From DATLLJ01 sp965229885 (GTDB lineage: Bacteria > Acidobacteriota > Vicinamibacteria > Vicinamibacterales > CAVVIG01): a stretch of 64,000 nucleotides of DNA. The translations under genes were made by a program, and so were the position numbers. The notes under the pieces are model-generated. The model was not told the DNA's origin and did no database searches. It saw nothing but the letters and a program-made list of their open reading frames with translations. Positions within the stretch are counted from its first letter, which is position 1; every line of letters begins with the position of its first letter. The stretch spans positions 1,922,001 through 1,986,000 of the forward strand of contig CBDDJX010000003.1 of assembly GCA_965229885.1 (NCBI GenBank), read 5' to 3'. Positions 1 through 9,252 of the stretch are shown in pieces.

Positions 1-151
1 CGACGACCATATAGAACGTGGTCGTCTTGCCGGCGCCGTTCAGGCCGAGCAGTCCGACGATCTCGCCGGAAGCCACTTCGAGGTTGACGCCCCGCACCAC
101 CGTGCGGCCGCCGTAGGATTTCGTGAGATCGTGGGTGCGAAGACTGGCCAT
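1..151 (-). CDS. lptB: LPS export ABC transporter ATP-binding protein LptB (N-terminal part only)
   Basis: Only the first 50 codons lie in the window; the gene runs off the left edge. The product is the cytoplasmic ATPase of the Lpt machine that extracts lipopolysaccharide from the inner membrane. The start MASLRTHDLTKSYGGRTVV is followed by the Walker A loop GLNGAGKTTTF at about residues 36-46. LptB normally has Pro where Leu is seen in this loop (GPNGAGKT); the GxxxxGKT pattern itself is kept. The gene follows the fused lptC/lptA gene on the same strand after about 100 bp, the usual lpt order. Family identity is strong from the loop and context, though only the N-terminus is visible. Confidence 0.88.
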   Translation of the reverse strand, partial: MASLRTHDLTKSYGGRTVVRGVNLEVASGEIVGLLGLNGAGKTTTFYMVV

Positions 152-160
152 CTAGGCTCG

Positions 161-236
161 CCACCACAGAGGACACGGAGGACGTGAAGGAACAATCTTT
201 TCCGATCCGGATGTGAGCGCTGTGTCCTCCGTGCTG
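161..236. repeat. Imperfect inverted repeat with ACGGAGGAC motifs between lptB and lptC/A
   Basis: The gap between the two lpt genes holds CAGAGGACACGGAGGAC near 166 and, facing it, GTGTCCTCCGTGCT near 220. The same GGACACGGAG wording recurs at about 4310-4320, just before the broken GxxExxY gene. Such tracts often accompany GxxExxY genes, so this could be the scar of a lost copy; that link is inference. Confidence 0.4.
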
Positions 237-255
237 GAGATCGTGTCGTCGACCC

Positions 256-2439
256 TTACGGGCACTGGGCGCTCCCCTTCGTCTGCGTCCGCGTCTGCTC
301 GTTGCCGTCGATCGTGATGGTCTCGGCGGACTTGAGATAGGTGAGGGTCCTGCCAATCGTCTCGCGGCGGCATTCGTCGAGCACTTTCACAGGCGCGCCG
401 GTGACGACATAGCGCTGGTCGGCGACCGTATACGTCAGGCGTGTGCCGGTCGTCGTGCGGTTCTCGTCGCGAAGCGTGACGTTGTCGTAGGCTTCGGCAC
501 GCTCCAGGTCATTGTCCACGGAGCCGCCAGCTCCAGCCGGGGCCGCCGGTTTCAGATACAGCTCGATCTTCCCCGCCGTCAGGTCGCCGTCCGGGCTGTT
601 CATGTGCGCGTTGCCGGTGTAGGTTGCGCGATGGGCCGACTCCTCGTACCGGAAATCAGCTGCGGTCGCAATTGATCGGACGCGTTCCGTCTTTCTGTCC
701 TTGTTGACTCGGTCGCGCACCGTCACGGTCGTCACGTTGCCGCTGGCCGTCAGATCGCCCGTCTTGTCGTCGAGGATGATTGAGGGGCCCTTGAGCGACG
801 TGTCGTCCTGCCAGAGTTGCGCATTCCCGGCATAGGTGGCCTTGCCGGTCGTTCCACCGTAATCGAGCGCGTCGGCGGTCACGTTCACCGGTTTGTCCTG
901 CTTGAACATCGAGGGGAGGCGCGTGTCCGGCGTCGAGCCTCCGCCGCGGCCAGCCGTGACGACGCTCTTGACCGCGCCCGCCGCCTTCACGCGGGGACCT
1001 GCCAGGGTGACGTCAATCCGCGTGGCGTCGACGGCAATCCGGTCGTTGACGACACGCGGCCGGACGGATCCCGGCTCCGAACCAGTCAGCGCCAGGACGC
1101 CCTTGTCGAGATCGTATCGAATCGCCGCCGCGCACATCTCGAATCGCGAGGATCGGCCCGACGCGCAGCGATCGTCGGCTCCTTCGCCGCCGCCTTCGAA
1201 GAAACGAACGAGGTGCGCGAACCTCGCCTCCTGAATGCCGGCCATGGCCGGCTTCAGCGTGACGTCGAGCGTGGCGGCCCTGGCGATACGATCGATATCG
1301 CCTCCCGGGCCTCCCGCACCGCGCTCGCGGAACTCGACGCCGCCCGTAAACTGCGCCTGTGTCAGTCCGCGCCCAGGCTCCCCTTTCGCCTCCATGGCCG
1401 CCGATCGGATGGTCCGCGCCGGCACCCCGCCCCCGGCGGGAAGCGCCAGCACCACCGACTCGCGCGCCGTCAGCGCAATGGGCGTCGCGCCATCCGGAGC
1501 CAGCGAGACGTCGATTGTGCTCGCGCTGATCTGGCGGCCGGCGCTGCCAGCGGCGCCGGCCAGAAGGATTGCTCCGCCCCCCCTCAACACGGCATGTTCG
1601 AGCCTCTTACCGTCGGCCCCGTATGTCACATCCATGTCGCGCCCGGTCAATTCCTGCAAATCGCCAGCCGAGCGCTTTTCCATCGTGATCCGCGAGTGGC
1701 CACGCAACTCGATCAAGTGGATTTGCCTTTCGTCCTCTGTGAGATGGGCCACCGCCGTATCCGCGCCGATCACCTGACCGTCGCGCTCAAACTTCACGTC
1801 GCGCTCGAACCGGACGTTCTTCTCGCGCCGGCCAAACGCCGCACGGCCAGACCGAATCTCCACCGCACCGGTGCCGTGCTCGTCTGGAGCGACGTGCACG
1901 ATTGCGCGATCGAGAATCACCAGCACGTCGCGAACCGTGTCGTACGTCATGCCGAGTCCCGACCCGGCCATCCGCCCGCGTGTGAACTTCACCGGACCCG
2001 TGGCACGCACGACGCCGTCTGTGCCGGAATAACTGGCGTGCTCGGTACCCACCGTCATGCCGTCCGATGCGGCCAGCCGCACGTCGCCGTCGATGTGGAT
2101 CGTCGATTCGTTCTGGCCGACGTCGGCCTCTTTGCCGGTGACGGTGAAGCTCCGGCCGCCGGCGCGCTCGTCGGCGGCGATCGTGACGTTCATCAGCTTG
2201 GTGGATCCGTTGGCGTACGTGAGCTGACGCTCGTACGCGACGCGCACGTCTTCGCGCGACAGCTTAAATCGCTCAACCCGGCCGCCGGTGACTTCGACGA
2301 CGGCCCCGGGATCGGTGCGGGCGGGAGGCGGCGCCGGGGGTTGGACGATACGGCGCTTGAGCGCGAAGACGACGACCATGGCGAACGCGACCGCCACAAG
2401 GGCGATGACCGACCGGGCGCGCCGCTGCCAGGGGGTCAT
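256..2439 (-). CDS. Fused LptC/LptA-type LPS transport protein (OstA-like repeats)
   Basis: A 727-residue protein with a short cytoplasmic N-terminus and one membrane anchor at about residues 10-28 (SVIALVAVAFAMVVVFAL). A long periplasmic part follows, rich in beta-strand repeats such as VTADALDY, ATYAGNAQLWQDD and YTVADQRYVVTG, as in OstA/LptA beta-jellyroll domains. LptC and LptA are each under about 200 residues in Proteobacteria, so this looks like an LptC anchor joined to several LptA-like units, a one-piece periplasmic bridge. It precedes lptB and follows recJ on the same strand. The role in moving LPS across the periplasm is inferred from domains and neighbours. The start is the ATG at 2439, just before the membrane segment. 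Confidence 0.8.
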   Translation of the reverse strand: MTPWQRRARSVIALVAVAFAMVVVFALKRRIVQPPAPPPARTDPGAVVEVTGGRVERFKLSREDVRVAYERQLTYANGSTKLMNVTIAADERAGGRSFTVTGKEADVGQNESTIHIDGDVRLAASDGMTVGTEHASYSGTDGVVRATGPVKFTRGRMAGSGLGMTYDTVRDVLVILDRAIVHVAPDEHGTGAVEIRSGRAAFGRREKNVRFERDVKFERDGQVIGADTAVAHLTEDERQIHLIELRGHSRITMEKRSAGDLQELTGRDMDVTYGADGKRLEHAVLRGGGAILLAGAAGSAGRQISASTIDVSLAPDGATPIALTARESVVLALPAGGGVPARTIRSAAMEAKGEPGRGLTQAQFTGGVEFRERGAGGPGGDIDRIARAATLDVTLKPAMAGIQEARFAHLVRFFEGGGEGADDRCASGRSSRFEMCAAAIRYDLDKGVLALTGSEPGSVRPRVVNDRIAVDATRIDVTLAGPRVKAAGAVKSVVTAGRGGGSTPDTRLPSMFKQDKPVNVTADALDYGGTTGKATYAGNAQLWQDDTSLKGPSIILDDKTGDLTASGNVTTVTVRDRVNKDRKTERVRSIATAADFRYEESAHRATYTGNAHMNSPDGDLTAGKIELYLKPAAPAGAGGSVDNDLERAEAYDNVTLRDENRTTTGTRLTYTVADQRYVVTGAPVKVLDECRRETIGRTLTYLKSAETITIDGNEQTRTQTKGSAQCP

Positions 2440-2448
2440 AGGGAATGT

Positions 2449-2484
2449 GAGGATCTGAGGATCTGGGGACCTACGGATCTGGCT
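2449..2484. repeat. Short GGATCTGAGGATCT tandem tract between recJ and lptC/A
   Basis: The 85-bp gap holds repeated GAGGATCTG units followed by related copies (CCTACGGATCTGG; GCCTCAGATCC on the other arm near 2516-2525). A similar GGATGTGAGATCCTCACAT palindrome lies between dnaE and guaA at about 9217-9235. These are small intergenic repeats with no evident product. Confidence 0.4.
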
Positions 2485-2525
2485 CGCCGATCAACTCCTC
2501 GAAAGATTCTCAAAGCCTCAGATCC

Positions 2526-4250
2526 TTACACCTCAGATTTCTTGAGGTCCGCCAGCGTCAGTTCCAGATAGGTGTTGCCATTGTATTGATTCTGCTCCAA
2601 CGAAAAGGCCACGTCGAGCGCCGCCCGGTGCTCGGTCAGATAGTCGTGCCGCTCGGCCGCGCGCCAAGCCACCGCCCGAAAAATACGCCCGTCCTGCTTC
2701 AGCGCCATCTTGAGGTGCCGCTCCTTCAGCTTGCGGGGACCATCCACGATCTCCACATGGCGCGCCGCGAACACCGGGCGCGGGTTCCCGGCGCCAAATG
2801 GCGCCAGCGACGCCACGCCCGAGGCGACGCCCGCGGTGATGCCGCGAAAGGTCAGGTCGCCGTCGATACGCAGCCGCGGCATGAAATCCTCCAGGCCGAG
2901 TGTTTCGTCGGCCACGTCGTTGACGGCGGCGCGGAACTCCTTGATGCGGCCCGCCTCGAGACTGAGCCCCGCCGCCTGCTTGTGCCCGCCGAACCGCACC
3001 AGTAGATGCGCGCATCGCTCGAGCGCTCCGAGCATGTCGAAGCGCGGAATGCTGCGGCACGACCCCTGCGCCACACCATCTTCAACCGAGAGCACGATGG
3101 CCGGCCGGTGAAACGCATCCACGAGCTTCGATGCGACGATACCGATGACGCCGCGGTGCCAGCCCTCGCCGGCCACGACGAGGATGGAGCGAGCGCCGAT
3201 GTCCGGATCCGCCTGGACGAGCTTCTTCGCCGCGGCGACGATCCCTGCCTCTTCCTCCTGCCGCCGGACATTTTCCACATCGAGCTGCACCGCCAACGCC
3301 CGCGCCTCCTCCGCCATCGTCTCGTCGGCTGCCAGCAGGAGCCGGGTGGCGATATCCGGCGTGCTCATGCGCCCGGCCGCATTGATCCGAGGTGCCAGCA
3401 TGAATGAGACGTTGAAGCTGTCGATGGTCTGGCCGGTCAGGCCCGCCACATCGAGCAGCGCGCGCAGGCCGACTTTGTGAGGGCCGCGCGACAGCAGATC
3501 GAGGCCGATCTTCGCGATGACGCGATTTTCGCCAACGAGCGGCACGACGTCAGCCAGCGTGCCGATTGCGGCGACCTTGACGAACCCCGGGAGCCAACTC
3601 TCGCGCCCGGCCCGCTGGCAGAGCGCCTGCACCAGCTTGAGGGCCACGCCGACTCCCGCGAGGTACTTGTCCGGGTACGGGCAGTCGTGGCGCTTCGGAT
3701 TGATCACGGCAAATGCCGGCGGCAGGCCGACGTCTGGTTCGTGGTGATCCGTGATGATCAGGTCGACGCCGAGCTCGCGCGCGCGGCGGGCGGCGTCGGC
3801 CCCGCGGATCCCGCAGTCGACCGACACGACGAGCGAGACCCCGCCCGCGTGCAGACGATCGATCGCGGCAGGCTGGAGGCCGTAGCCGTCGCGCAGGCGC
3901 TCGGGGATGAAGTGGATCACGTCGGCGCCAAGCAGTTCGAGGGCCCGGCGGAGAATGACGGTCGAGGTGACGCCATCGACATCGTAGTCGCCGTGGATGG
4001 CGATCCGTTCCCTGCGCGCAATCGCGCTCATGATCCGATCGACCGCCACGCGCATGTCGACCATCAGCATCGGATCGTGCAGCTGCTCGAGGGTGGGGTT
4101 CAGAAAGCGACGCGCGAGATCCGGATCGCCCAGCCCGCGCTGGCAGAGGAGCCGCGCGACGGGCGGCTCAATGCTCAGCGCCGACGCCAGGCGCACGGCG
4201 GCTTCCTCGTCGCACTCCTGCGATTGCCAAATCGGTCCGACGACAGGCAT
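2526..4250 (-). CDS. recJ: Single-stranded-DNA-specific exonuclease RecJ
   Basis: RecJ degrades single-stranded DNA 5' to 3' in RecFOR recombination, mismatch repair and base excision repair. The 574-residue product has the DHH phosphoesterase metal motifs HGDYDVDG (about residue 85), VDCGIRG and TDHHEP (about residue 170). A DHHA1 domain follows with FGGHKQAAGLSLE, then a C-terminal OB-fold. Length matches the family. Translation could begin ten codons upstream, but the ATG at 4250 (MPVVGPIW) gives the more usual N-terminus. It lies 86 bp upstream of lptC/A, as seen in acidobacterial genomes. No clear Shine-Dalgarno sequence precedes it. Confidence 0.95.
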   Translation of the reverse strand: MPVVGPIWQSQECDEEAAVRLASALSIEPPVARLLCQRGLGDPDLARRFLNPTLEQLHDPMLMVDMRVAVDRIMSAIARRERIAIHGDYDVDGVTSTVILRRALELLGADVIHFIPERLRDGYGLQPAAIDRLHAGGVSLVVSVDCGIRGADAARRARELGVDLIITDHHEPDVGLPPAFAVINPKRHDCPYPDKYLAGVGVALKLVQALCQRAGRESWLPGFVKVAAIGTLADVVPLVGENRVIAKIGLDLLSRGPHKVGLRALLDVAGLTGQTIDSFNVSFMLAPRINAAGRMSTPDIATRLLLAADETMAEEARALAVQLDVENVRRQEEEAGIVAAAKKLVQADPDIGARSILVVAGEGWHRGVIGIVASKLVDAFHRPAIVLSVEDGVAQGSCRSIPRFDMLGALERCAHLLVRFGGHKQAAGLSLEAGRIKEFRAAVNDVADETLGLEDFMPRLRIDGDLTFRGITAGVASGVASLAPFGAGNPRPVFAARHVEIVDGPRKLKERHLKMALKQDGRIFRAVAWRAAERHDYLTEHRAALDVAFSLEQNQYNGNTYLELTLADLKKSEV

Positions 4251-4267
4251 TAGAAACGGCCCATCCC

Positions 4268-4687
4268 TTGCGCGCCACAAGCGCTACCACGGAGGGCACT
4301 GACACGCACGGAGGACACGGAGTATATCTCATCCATGGCAGCGTCACGAACAGCATCCTCAGCGCTGTCTATCAAGTTCGTTCCAAATTGGGGCCAGGAT
4401 TGTTGGAGAGGCCGTATCGGGTTTGTATGGCGCACGAACAGGACACACTCGGCGTCAGCTTCCAGGTCGAAAAGACTTTTCCCGTCACTTACGACTGAAT
4501 GTCGATTGAGTTCGGTTACCGTGTCGATCTCCTTGTCGAAGAAGTGGCGGTCGTCGAGATCAAAGCCGTGGAGAACATTCTTCCCGTTCATGAGGCGCAG
4601 CTACTCTCGTATCTGAAGCTGACGTCCGTGGTAGTGCCTCCTGCGACCGCTCGGTCAGCTTCCTTCATCTACAAAATCAATCCCTAG
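4268..4687 (+). pseudogene. GxxExxY family protein, interrupted by an in-frame TGA
   Basis: The frame encodes the GxxExxY fold (PD-(D/E)XK-related, function poorly known): LGPGLLERPYR at the position of GPGLLExxY, then FGYRVDLLVEE, VVEIKAVENILPVHEAQLLSYLKLT. A TGA at 4496-4498 breaks the frame between VTYD and MSIEFGYR, where family members usually carry Gly (GGA to TGA is one change). The end is also abnormal: the usual LLINF segment after LKLT is replaced by unrelated residues. The last 33 bp overlap the 3' end of accA on the other strand. ACGGAGGACACGGAG-type sequence lies just upstream. It is probably a non-functional insert between recJ and accA. Confidence 0.8.
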
Positions 4688-5626
4688 CCGCCCCATGTTC
4701 CTGAACTTGTCGTAGCGCCGCGCCAGCCTGATCTCCCGGTCGAGTGCACTGACGTCGCCGAGTACCCTCTCGAGAACGCTATCGACAATCCGTGCGGCAG
4801 CCGCCGGATCGGTGTGCGCGCCGCCGATCGGCTCGGGCACGATTTCGTCGATGATCCCGGCCCTCAGCAGGTCGGGCGCCGTGATCTTGAGTGCAGCGGC
4901 CGCCTCCACCTTCTTCGTCGGATCGCGCCATAGGATGGCCGCGCAGCCTTCTGGCGGAATCACGCTGTAGATCGCGTACTCCTGCATCAGCACCCGATCG
5001 CCGACCGCGATACCGAGCGCGCCGCCGCTTCCCCCCTCGCCGTTGACGATGATGACGATCGATGTATCGAGGAGCATCATGTCCCGGATGTTGACCGCAA
5101 TCGCCTCGGCCACGCCGCGTTCCTCGGACTCGATCCCCGGATACGCGGCCGGCGTATCGACGAAGACGATGATGGGGCGGCCGAATTTCTCGGCGAGCCA
5201 CATCGCGCGAAGCGCCTTGCGGTACCCCTCGGGCCGCGCGTACCCGAAATTCCTGAAGATCTTGTCCTTCGTATCGCCGCCCTTGACGTGCCCGACGAGG
5301 AGCACGGGCTGGCCCTTGTAGTCGGCGAACCCGGCCATGATCGCGTGGTCGTCGGCGAAGCGCCGGTCGCCGTGAATCTCGACGAAATTGGTGAACAGGC
5401 GCTGGATGACATCCTCGAGGCCGGGACGGCTGGGATGCCGCGCCACGAGCACGCGTTGCCACGGCGTCAGCGATCGATAGAGATCGCCCCGTACCGTCTC
5501 AAGTCGACGCGTCAGCGATTCGAGCTCGCGCTCGCGCGCATCTGTCCGCGGCAGCACCGTGAGCGCCTCGATCTCCGCCAAGAGCACGGCGATCGGCTCC
5601 TCGAAGTCCAGCGTTTCCAGCGGCAT
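4655..5626 (-). CDS. accA: Acetyl-CoA carboxylase carboxyltransferase subunit alpha
   Basis: AccA with AccD transfers the carboxyl group from biotin to acetyl-CoA, the first committed step of fatty acid synthesis. The 323-residue length fits the family. Recognisable features are an N-terminal helical part (LETLDFEEPIAVLLAEIEAL), GDRRFADDHAIMAGFA, the YPGIESEERGVAEAIA block and the oxyanion-type GEGGSGGALGIAVGDRVLM. The ATG at 5626 overlaps the dnaE stop by one base, so the two are probably cotranscribed and translationally coupled. The accD partner is not in this window. Confidence 0.95.
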   Translation of the reverse strand: MPLETLDFEEPIAVLLAEIEALTVLPRTDARERELESLTRRLETVRGDLYRSLTPWQRVLVARHPSRPGLEDVIQRLFTNFVEIHGDRRFADDHAIMAGFADYKGQPVLLVGHVKGGDTKDKIFRNFGYARPEGYRKALRAMWLAEKFGRPIIVFVDTPAAYPGIESEERGVAEAIAVNIRDMMLLDTSIVIIVNGEGGSGGALGIAVGDRVLMQEYAIYSVIPPEGCAAILWRDPTKKVEAAAALKITAPDLLRAGIIDEIVPEPIGGAHTDPAAAARIVDSVLERVLGDVSALDREIRLARRYDKFRNMGRLGIDFVDEGS

Positions 5627-8600
5627 TACCGCAACTCCACTGAACCGGTGCCGACGACCTGCTCGACTTCCGCGATGAGGGCGGGTGAGGGCCGCACGCG
5701 GATCTGCGAGCTCACGTCCACCCGCACGCGCAGATGACCAGCGGTCTCCACGTCGAACGACACTTTCCGATCGCCGCGATGGCGCGAGACGATGTCGAGC
5801 AGCGCCTGGAGGACGCCGTTGGCTGGGGTCTTGAGCCGGATGTTCACCTCGCGCGTCACGCGCTCGCGGACGCTGTCGAGCGGCGCAATCTCCGACGCCA
5901 GCAGCCGCACCGATTCGTCGTCTCGCTCGAGCTTCCCTCGGATGAGCACGAGCGTACCGCTCTCGATCGATGCCGCGCTGCGCTGATAGGTGTCCGGAAA
6001 CGCAATCACCTCGACGCCGCCCTGCGAGTCTTCGACGGTGAAGACCGCCATGCGGTCGCCCTTGCGCGTCTTGAGCTGGCGGCACGCGGCGATGATCCCG
6101 CCGACGCTCGTGTCCGGCTCGATGGGCCTGGGACCGCCGGGCCCCCAGGCGTCGCGGCGCCCGCCGCTGACGTCGCTGACGTCGTTGACAGGGGCGTCCG
6201 CGAGCTCCCCGGTTGCCCGCGCGCCGAACGCCTTCAGGGCGGCGGCGTACCGATCCACCGGGTGGCCGCTCCAGTAGAGGCCCAGCGTCTCCTTCTCGAA
6301 GGTGAGCTGCTCGGTGTCAGACCAGGGCCTGGCCTCCGGTAGAGGGACGCGCTCCAGGGCGTCGGCGGCAGAGCCGAGCGATGGCTCTGCCCCGAACAAC
6401 TGCGCCTGCCCTTCGTTCGTATCGCGCTGCACGCGCACGCCATGCTCGCAGGCCGCATCGATCGCCGCCAGTAACCGCGGCCGCAAGGCGAGCGTCGGTA
6501 GCGAGTCGTACGCGGCCTGCCCGCGAACGATCGAATCGAACGCGCCGGCCTTGGTCAGGCTCTCGAACACGCGCCTGTTCACGAGGCGCAGATCGAGACC
6601 TTCGCAGAGCCCGGGGAGCGACGTGATGCGGCCCCGCTTCTTCCGGACCTCGAGCAGCGACAGGACGGCGCCCTCGCCCACGTTCCTTATCGCGGTCAGG
6701 CCGAAACGGACGCCCGTGCCCGGCTCGACGGTGAATCGTAGCTGGCTCTCGTTGATGTCCGGCGGCAGCACGGGAATACCTCGCTCGCGGCACTCGCCGA
6801 GGTACAGCGCGAGCTTGTCGGCGTTCTGCGCTTCAATGGTCAGGAGCGATGCCGCGAAGTGCCAGGCGTAGTTCGCTTTGAGGTACGCCGTCTGATAGGC
6901 GAGCAGGGCGTAGGCCGTCGAGTGCGACTTGTTGAAGCCGTACCCGGCGAAATGTTCCATCAGGTCGAAAATCCCGCCTGCCTTCTTCTCGCTCGTCCCC
7001 TTGCTCTTCGCACCGTCTACGAACTTTCTGCGCATCGTGGCCATCACGTCAGCCTGCTTCTTGCCCATCGCCTTGCGCAGCACATCCGCCTGGCCGAGCG
7101 TGAAGCCGGCCAGCACGTTCGAGATGCGCATGACCTGTTCCTGGTACGCGATGACGCCGTAGGTCTCGGCGAGAATCGGCTCGAGGGCCGGCAGCTCGTA
7201 CTTCACCGCGGTCTTGCCCTGCTTGCGCGCGATGTAGTCGTCGACCATCCCGCTTCGGAGCGGGCCCGGCCGGTAGAGCGCGTTCAATGCGATGAGATCC
7301 TCGAGCCTCTGCGGCTTGGCCTTGCGGAGAATGTCGCGCATGCCGCTGCTCTCGAATTGAAAGATGCCGTATGTCTGCCCATCCTGAAACAGCTGATACG
7401 TCTTCGCATCGTCGAGCGGCACCTGGTCGATATCGAGCTTCTCGCCCGTTGTACGCTCGATCTCGACGATCGCGTCGGCGATGAGCGTCAGGGTGCTCAG
7501 GCCCAGGAAATCCATCTTGAGCAGACCGATGCGCTCGATCTCCTTCATGGACCACTGGGTCGTGATTTCGTCTCGCGCGCCCTTGTATAGCGGCGCGTAC
7601 TCGGTGATCGCCGTCGGCGCGATCACGACGCCGGCGGCGTGGACCGACGCGTGCCGCGTCATCCCTTCGAGCCGCCTGGCGACGGCGAGTAGTTCCTTGA
7701 CCCTTGGGTCGGTCTGCTCCATTTCCTTCAGCGCCGGATTCTCCTCGAGCGCTTTATCCAGCGTCATGTCGAGCGTCGCCGGGATCTGCTTGGCGACCTT
7801 GTCGACATCGGCGAACGGCATCTCGAGCACACGGCCCACATCCCGGACGACCGCCTTGGCCTTCATCGTCCCGAACGTGATGATCTGCGCGACGTTCTCA
7901 CGGCCGTACTTCCGCGTGACGTATTCGATGACCTCGCCGCGCCGCCGCTCGCAGAAATCGATGTCGATGTCAGGCAGCGACACGCGCTCGGGATTGAGAA
8001 AACGTTCGAAGATTAGGTCGAAGTCGAGCGGATCCACGTCGGTGATGCGCAGGCAGTACGCGACGAGGCTACCAGCCGCGGAGCCGCGCCCTGGACCCAC
8101 CGGAATCCCCTGCTCGCGCGCGTAGCGGATGAAATCCCACACGATCAGGAAATACCCCGGGTACTTCATCTGCTTGATCATGTCGATCTCGTACGACAGC
8201 CGCCGCTCGTACTCGTCGATCGTGTGCCGGAGCGCGCCGGTGTTCGCGAGCTGCCTGAGCCGCGGCAGCCGGTCCGTGAAGCCCTCGCGCGCGACGTGCT
8301 CGAAGTACTCGTCGAGCGTGTACGGCGGGGGGACATCGAAGTTCGGCAGGAAGTTCTCCCCTTCGGCGAGGAGGACGTCGCATCGCTCCGCAATCCTGAC
8401 GGTGTTCGCGAGCGCGTCCGGATAATCCTTGAACACCTCGGCCATCTGCTCGGGCGTCTTCAGGAAGAAGTTGCGGCTCTCGTACCGCATCCGCTTCGTG
8501 TCGCTGTACGTCTTGCCCGTACCGATGCACAGGAGGATGTCGTGCGGGTGCGCGTCGGTTTCACGAACGTAGTGGACGTCGTTCGTGCAGACGAGCGGCA

Positions 8601-9198
8601 GATTGAGATCTCGCGCGATCGCGGGTAAGCCGCTGTTGACGACGCGCTGATCCTCAATGCCGTGCCACTGCATCTCGAGGAAGAAGTTGTCCGGACCGAG
8701 GATGTCTCGATAGGCGGCCGCCGCGTCCACCGCTTTCCGTTCCTGCTGGTGCGAAAGGCCTTCCGCCACCTCGCCCTTCAGGCAGCTGCTCAACCCAATC
8801 AGGCCGCTGGCATGCCGGGCCAGTAGCTCCTTGTCGATGCGCGGCTTGTAGTAGAACCCCTCCGTGTACCCGGACGAGACGAGCTTGATCAGATTGTGAT
8901 AGCCCTCGTTGGTCTCCGCGAGCAGCACCAGATGGTTGGCCGTCTCTCCGGAATTTCCGCTCTTGGTGAGACGGCTGCCAGGCGCCACGTAGACCTCGCA
9001 CCCGAGAATCGGCTTCACCCCATGCTGCCTGGCGTGATCGTGGAAGATCACCGACGAAAACATGTTGCCGTGCTCGGTGACCGCGATCGCCGGCATCTTC
9101 AGCGTCGCCGCCTGCTCAAGCAGCTCATCGATGCGGCACGCGCCGTCAAGGAGGGAGAACTCCGTATGAAGGTGAAGATGAACAAACTCAGACATCAA
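5626..9198 (-). CDS. dnaE: DNA polymerase III subunit alpha
   Basis: Replicative polymerase catalytic subunit, 1,190 residues, the usual DnaE1 size. The PHP domain starts with FVHLHLHTEFSLLDGA (residues about 5-20). The Pol3 palm carries PDIDIDF (about residues 405-412), and the fingers include NALYRPGPLRSGM and GYGFNKSHSTAYALLAYQTA. An OB-fold near residues 1025-1100 holds VGGIIAACRQLKTRKGDRMAVF. A second ATG three bases inside (9195) is an equally good start. The gene is followed directly by accA and preceded by guaA on the same strand. Confidence 0.96.
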   Translation of the reverse strand: MMSEFVHLHLHTEFSLLDGACRIDELLEQAATLKMPAIAVTEHGNMFSSVIFHDHARQHGVKPILGCEVYVAPGSRLTKSGNSGETANHLVLLAETNEGYHNLIKLVSSGYTEGFYYKPRIDKELLARHASGLIGLSSCLKGEVAEGLSHQQERKAVDAAAAYRDILGPDNFFLEMQWHGIEDQRVVNSGLPAIARDLNLPLVCTNDVHYVRETDAHPHDILLCIGTGKTYSDTKRMRYESRNFFLKTPEQMAEVFKDYPDALANTVRIAERCDVLLAEGENFLPNFDVPPPYTLDEYFEHVAREGFTDRLPRLRQLANTGALRHTIDEYERRLSYEIDMIKQMKYPGYFLIVWDFIRYAREQGIPVGPGRGSAAGSLVAYCLRITDVDPLDFDLIFERFLNPERVSLPDIDIDFCERRRGEVIEYVTRKYGRENVAQIITFGTMKAKAVVRDVGRVLEMPFADVDKVAKQIPATLDMTLDKALEENPALKEMEQTDPRVKELLAVARRLEGMTRHASVHAAGVVIAPTAITEYAPLYKGARDEITTQWSMKEIERIGLLKMDFLGLSTLTLIADAIVEIERTTGEKLDIDQVPLDDAKTYQLFQDGQTYGIFQFESSGMRDILRKAKPQRLEDLIALNALYRPGPLRSGMVDDYIARKQGKTAVKYELPALEPILAETYGVIAYQEQVMRISNVLAGFTLGQADVLRKAMGKKQADVMATMRRKFVDGAKSKGTSEKKAGGIFDLMEHFAGYGFNKSHSTAYALLAYQTAYLKANYAWHFAASLLTIEAQNADKLALYLGECRERGIPVLPPDINESQLRFTVEPGTGVRFGLTAIRNVGEGAVLSLLEVRKKRGRITSLPGLCEGLDLRLVNRRVFESLTKAGAFDSIVRGQAAYDSLPTLALRPRLLAAIDAACEHGVRVQRDTNEGQAQLFGAEPSLGSAADALERVPLPEARPWSDTEQLTFEKETLGLYWSGHPVDRYAAALKAFGARATGELADAPVNDVSDVSGGRRDAWGPGGPRPIEPDTSVGGIIAACRQLKTRKGDRMAVFTVEDSQGGVEVIAFPDTYQRSAASIESGTLVLIRGKLERDDESVRLLASEIAPLDSVRERVTREVNIRLKTPANGVLQALLDIVSRHRGDRKVSFDVETAGHLRVRVDVSSQIRVRPSPALIAEVEQVVGTGSVELR

Positions 9199-9252
9199 AT
9201 AGAGCCCTGAATCCTAGGATGTGAGATCCTCACATTTCCAGCCACCCTATTA

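Noticed and set aside
817..2571. A 584-codon open frame on the plus strand opposite lptC/A
   Set aside because: Low-complexity Arg-rich translation antisense to a recognisable protein; high-GC DNA gives long spurious frames. The same holds for large frames opposite accA, guaA, mutS, the GT39 genes and the molybdenum hydroxylase.
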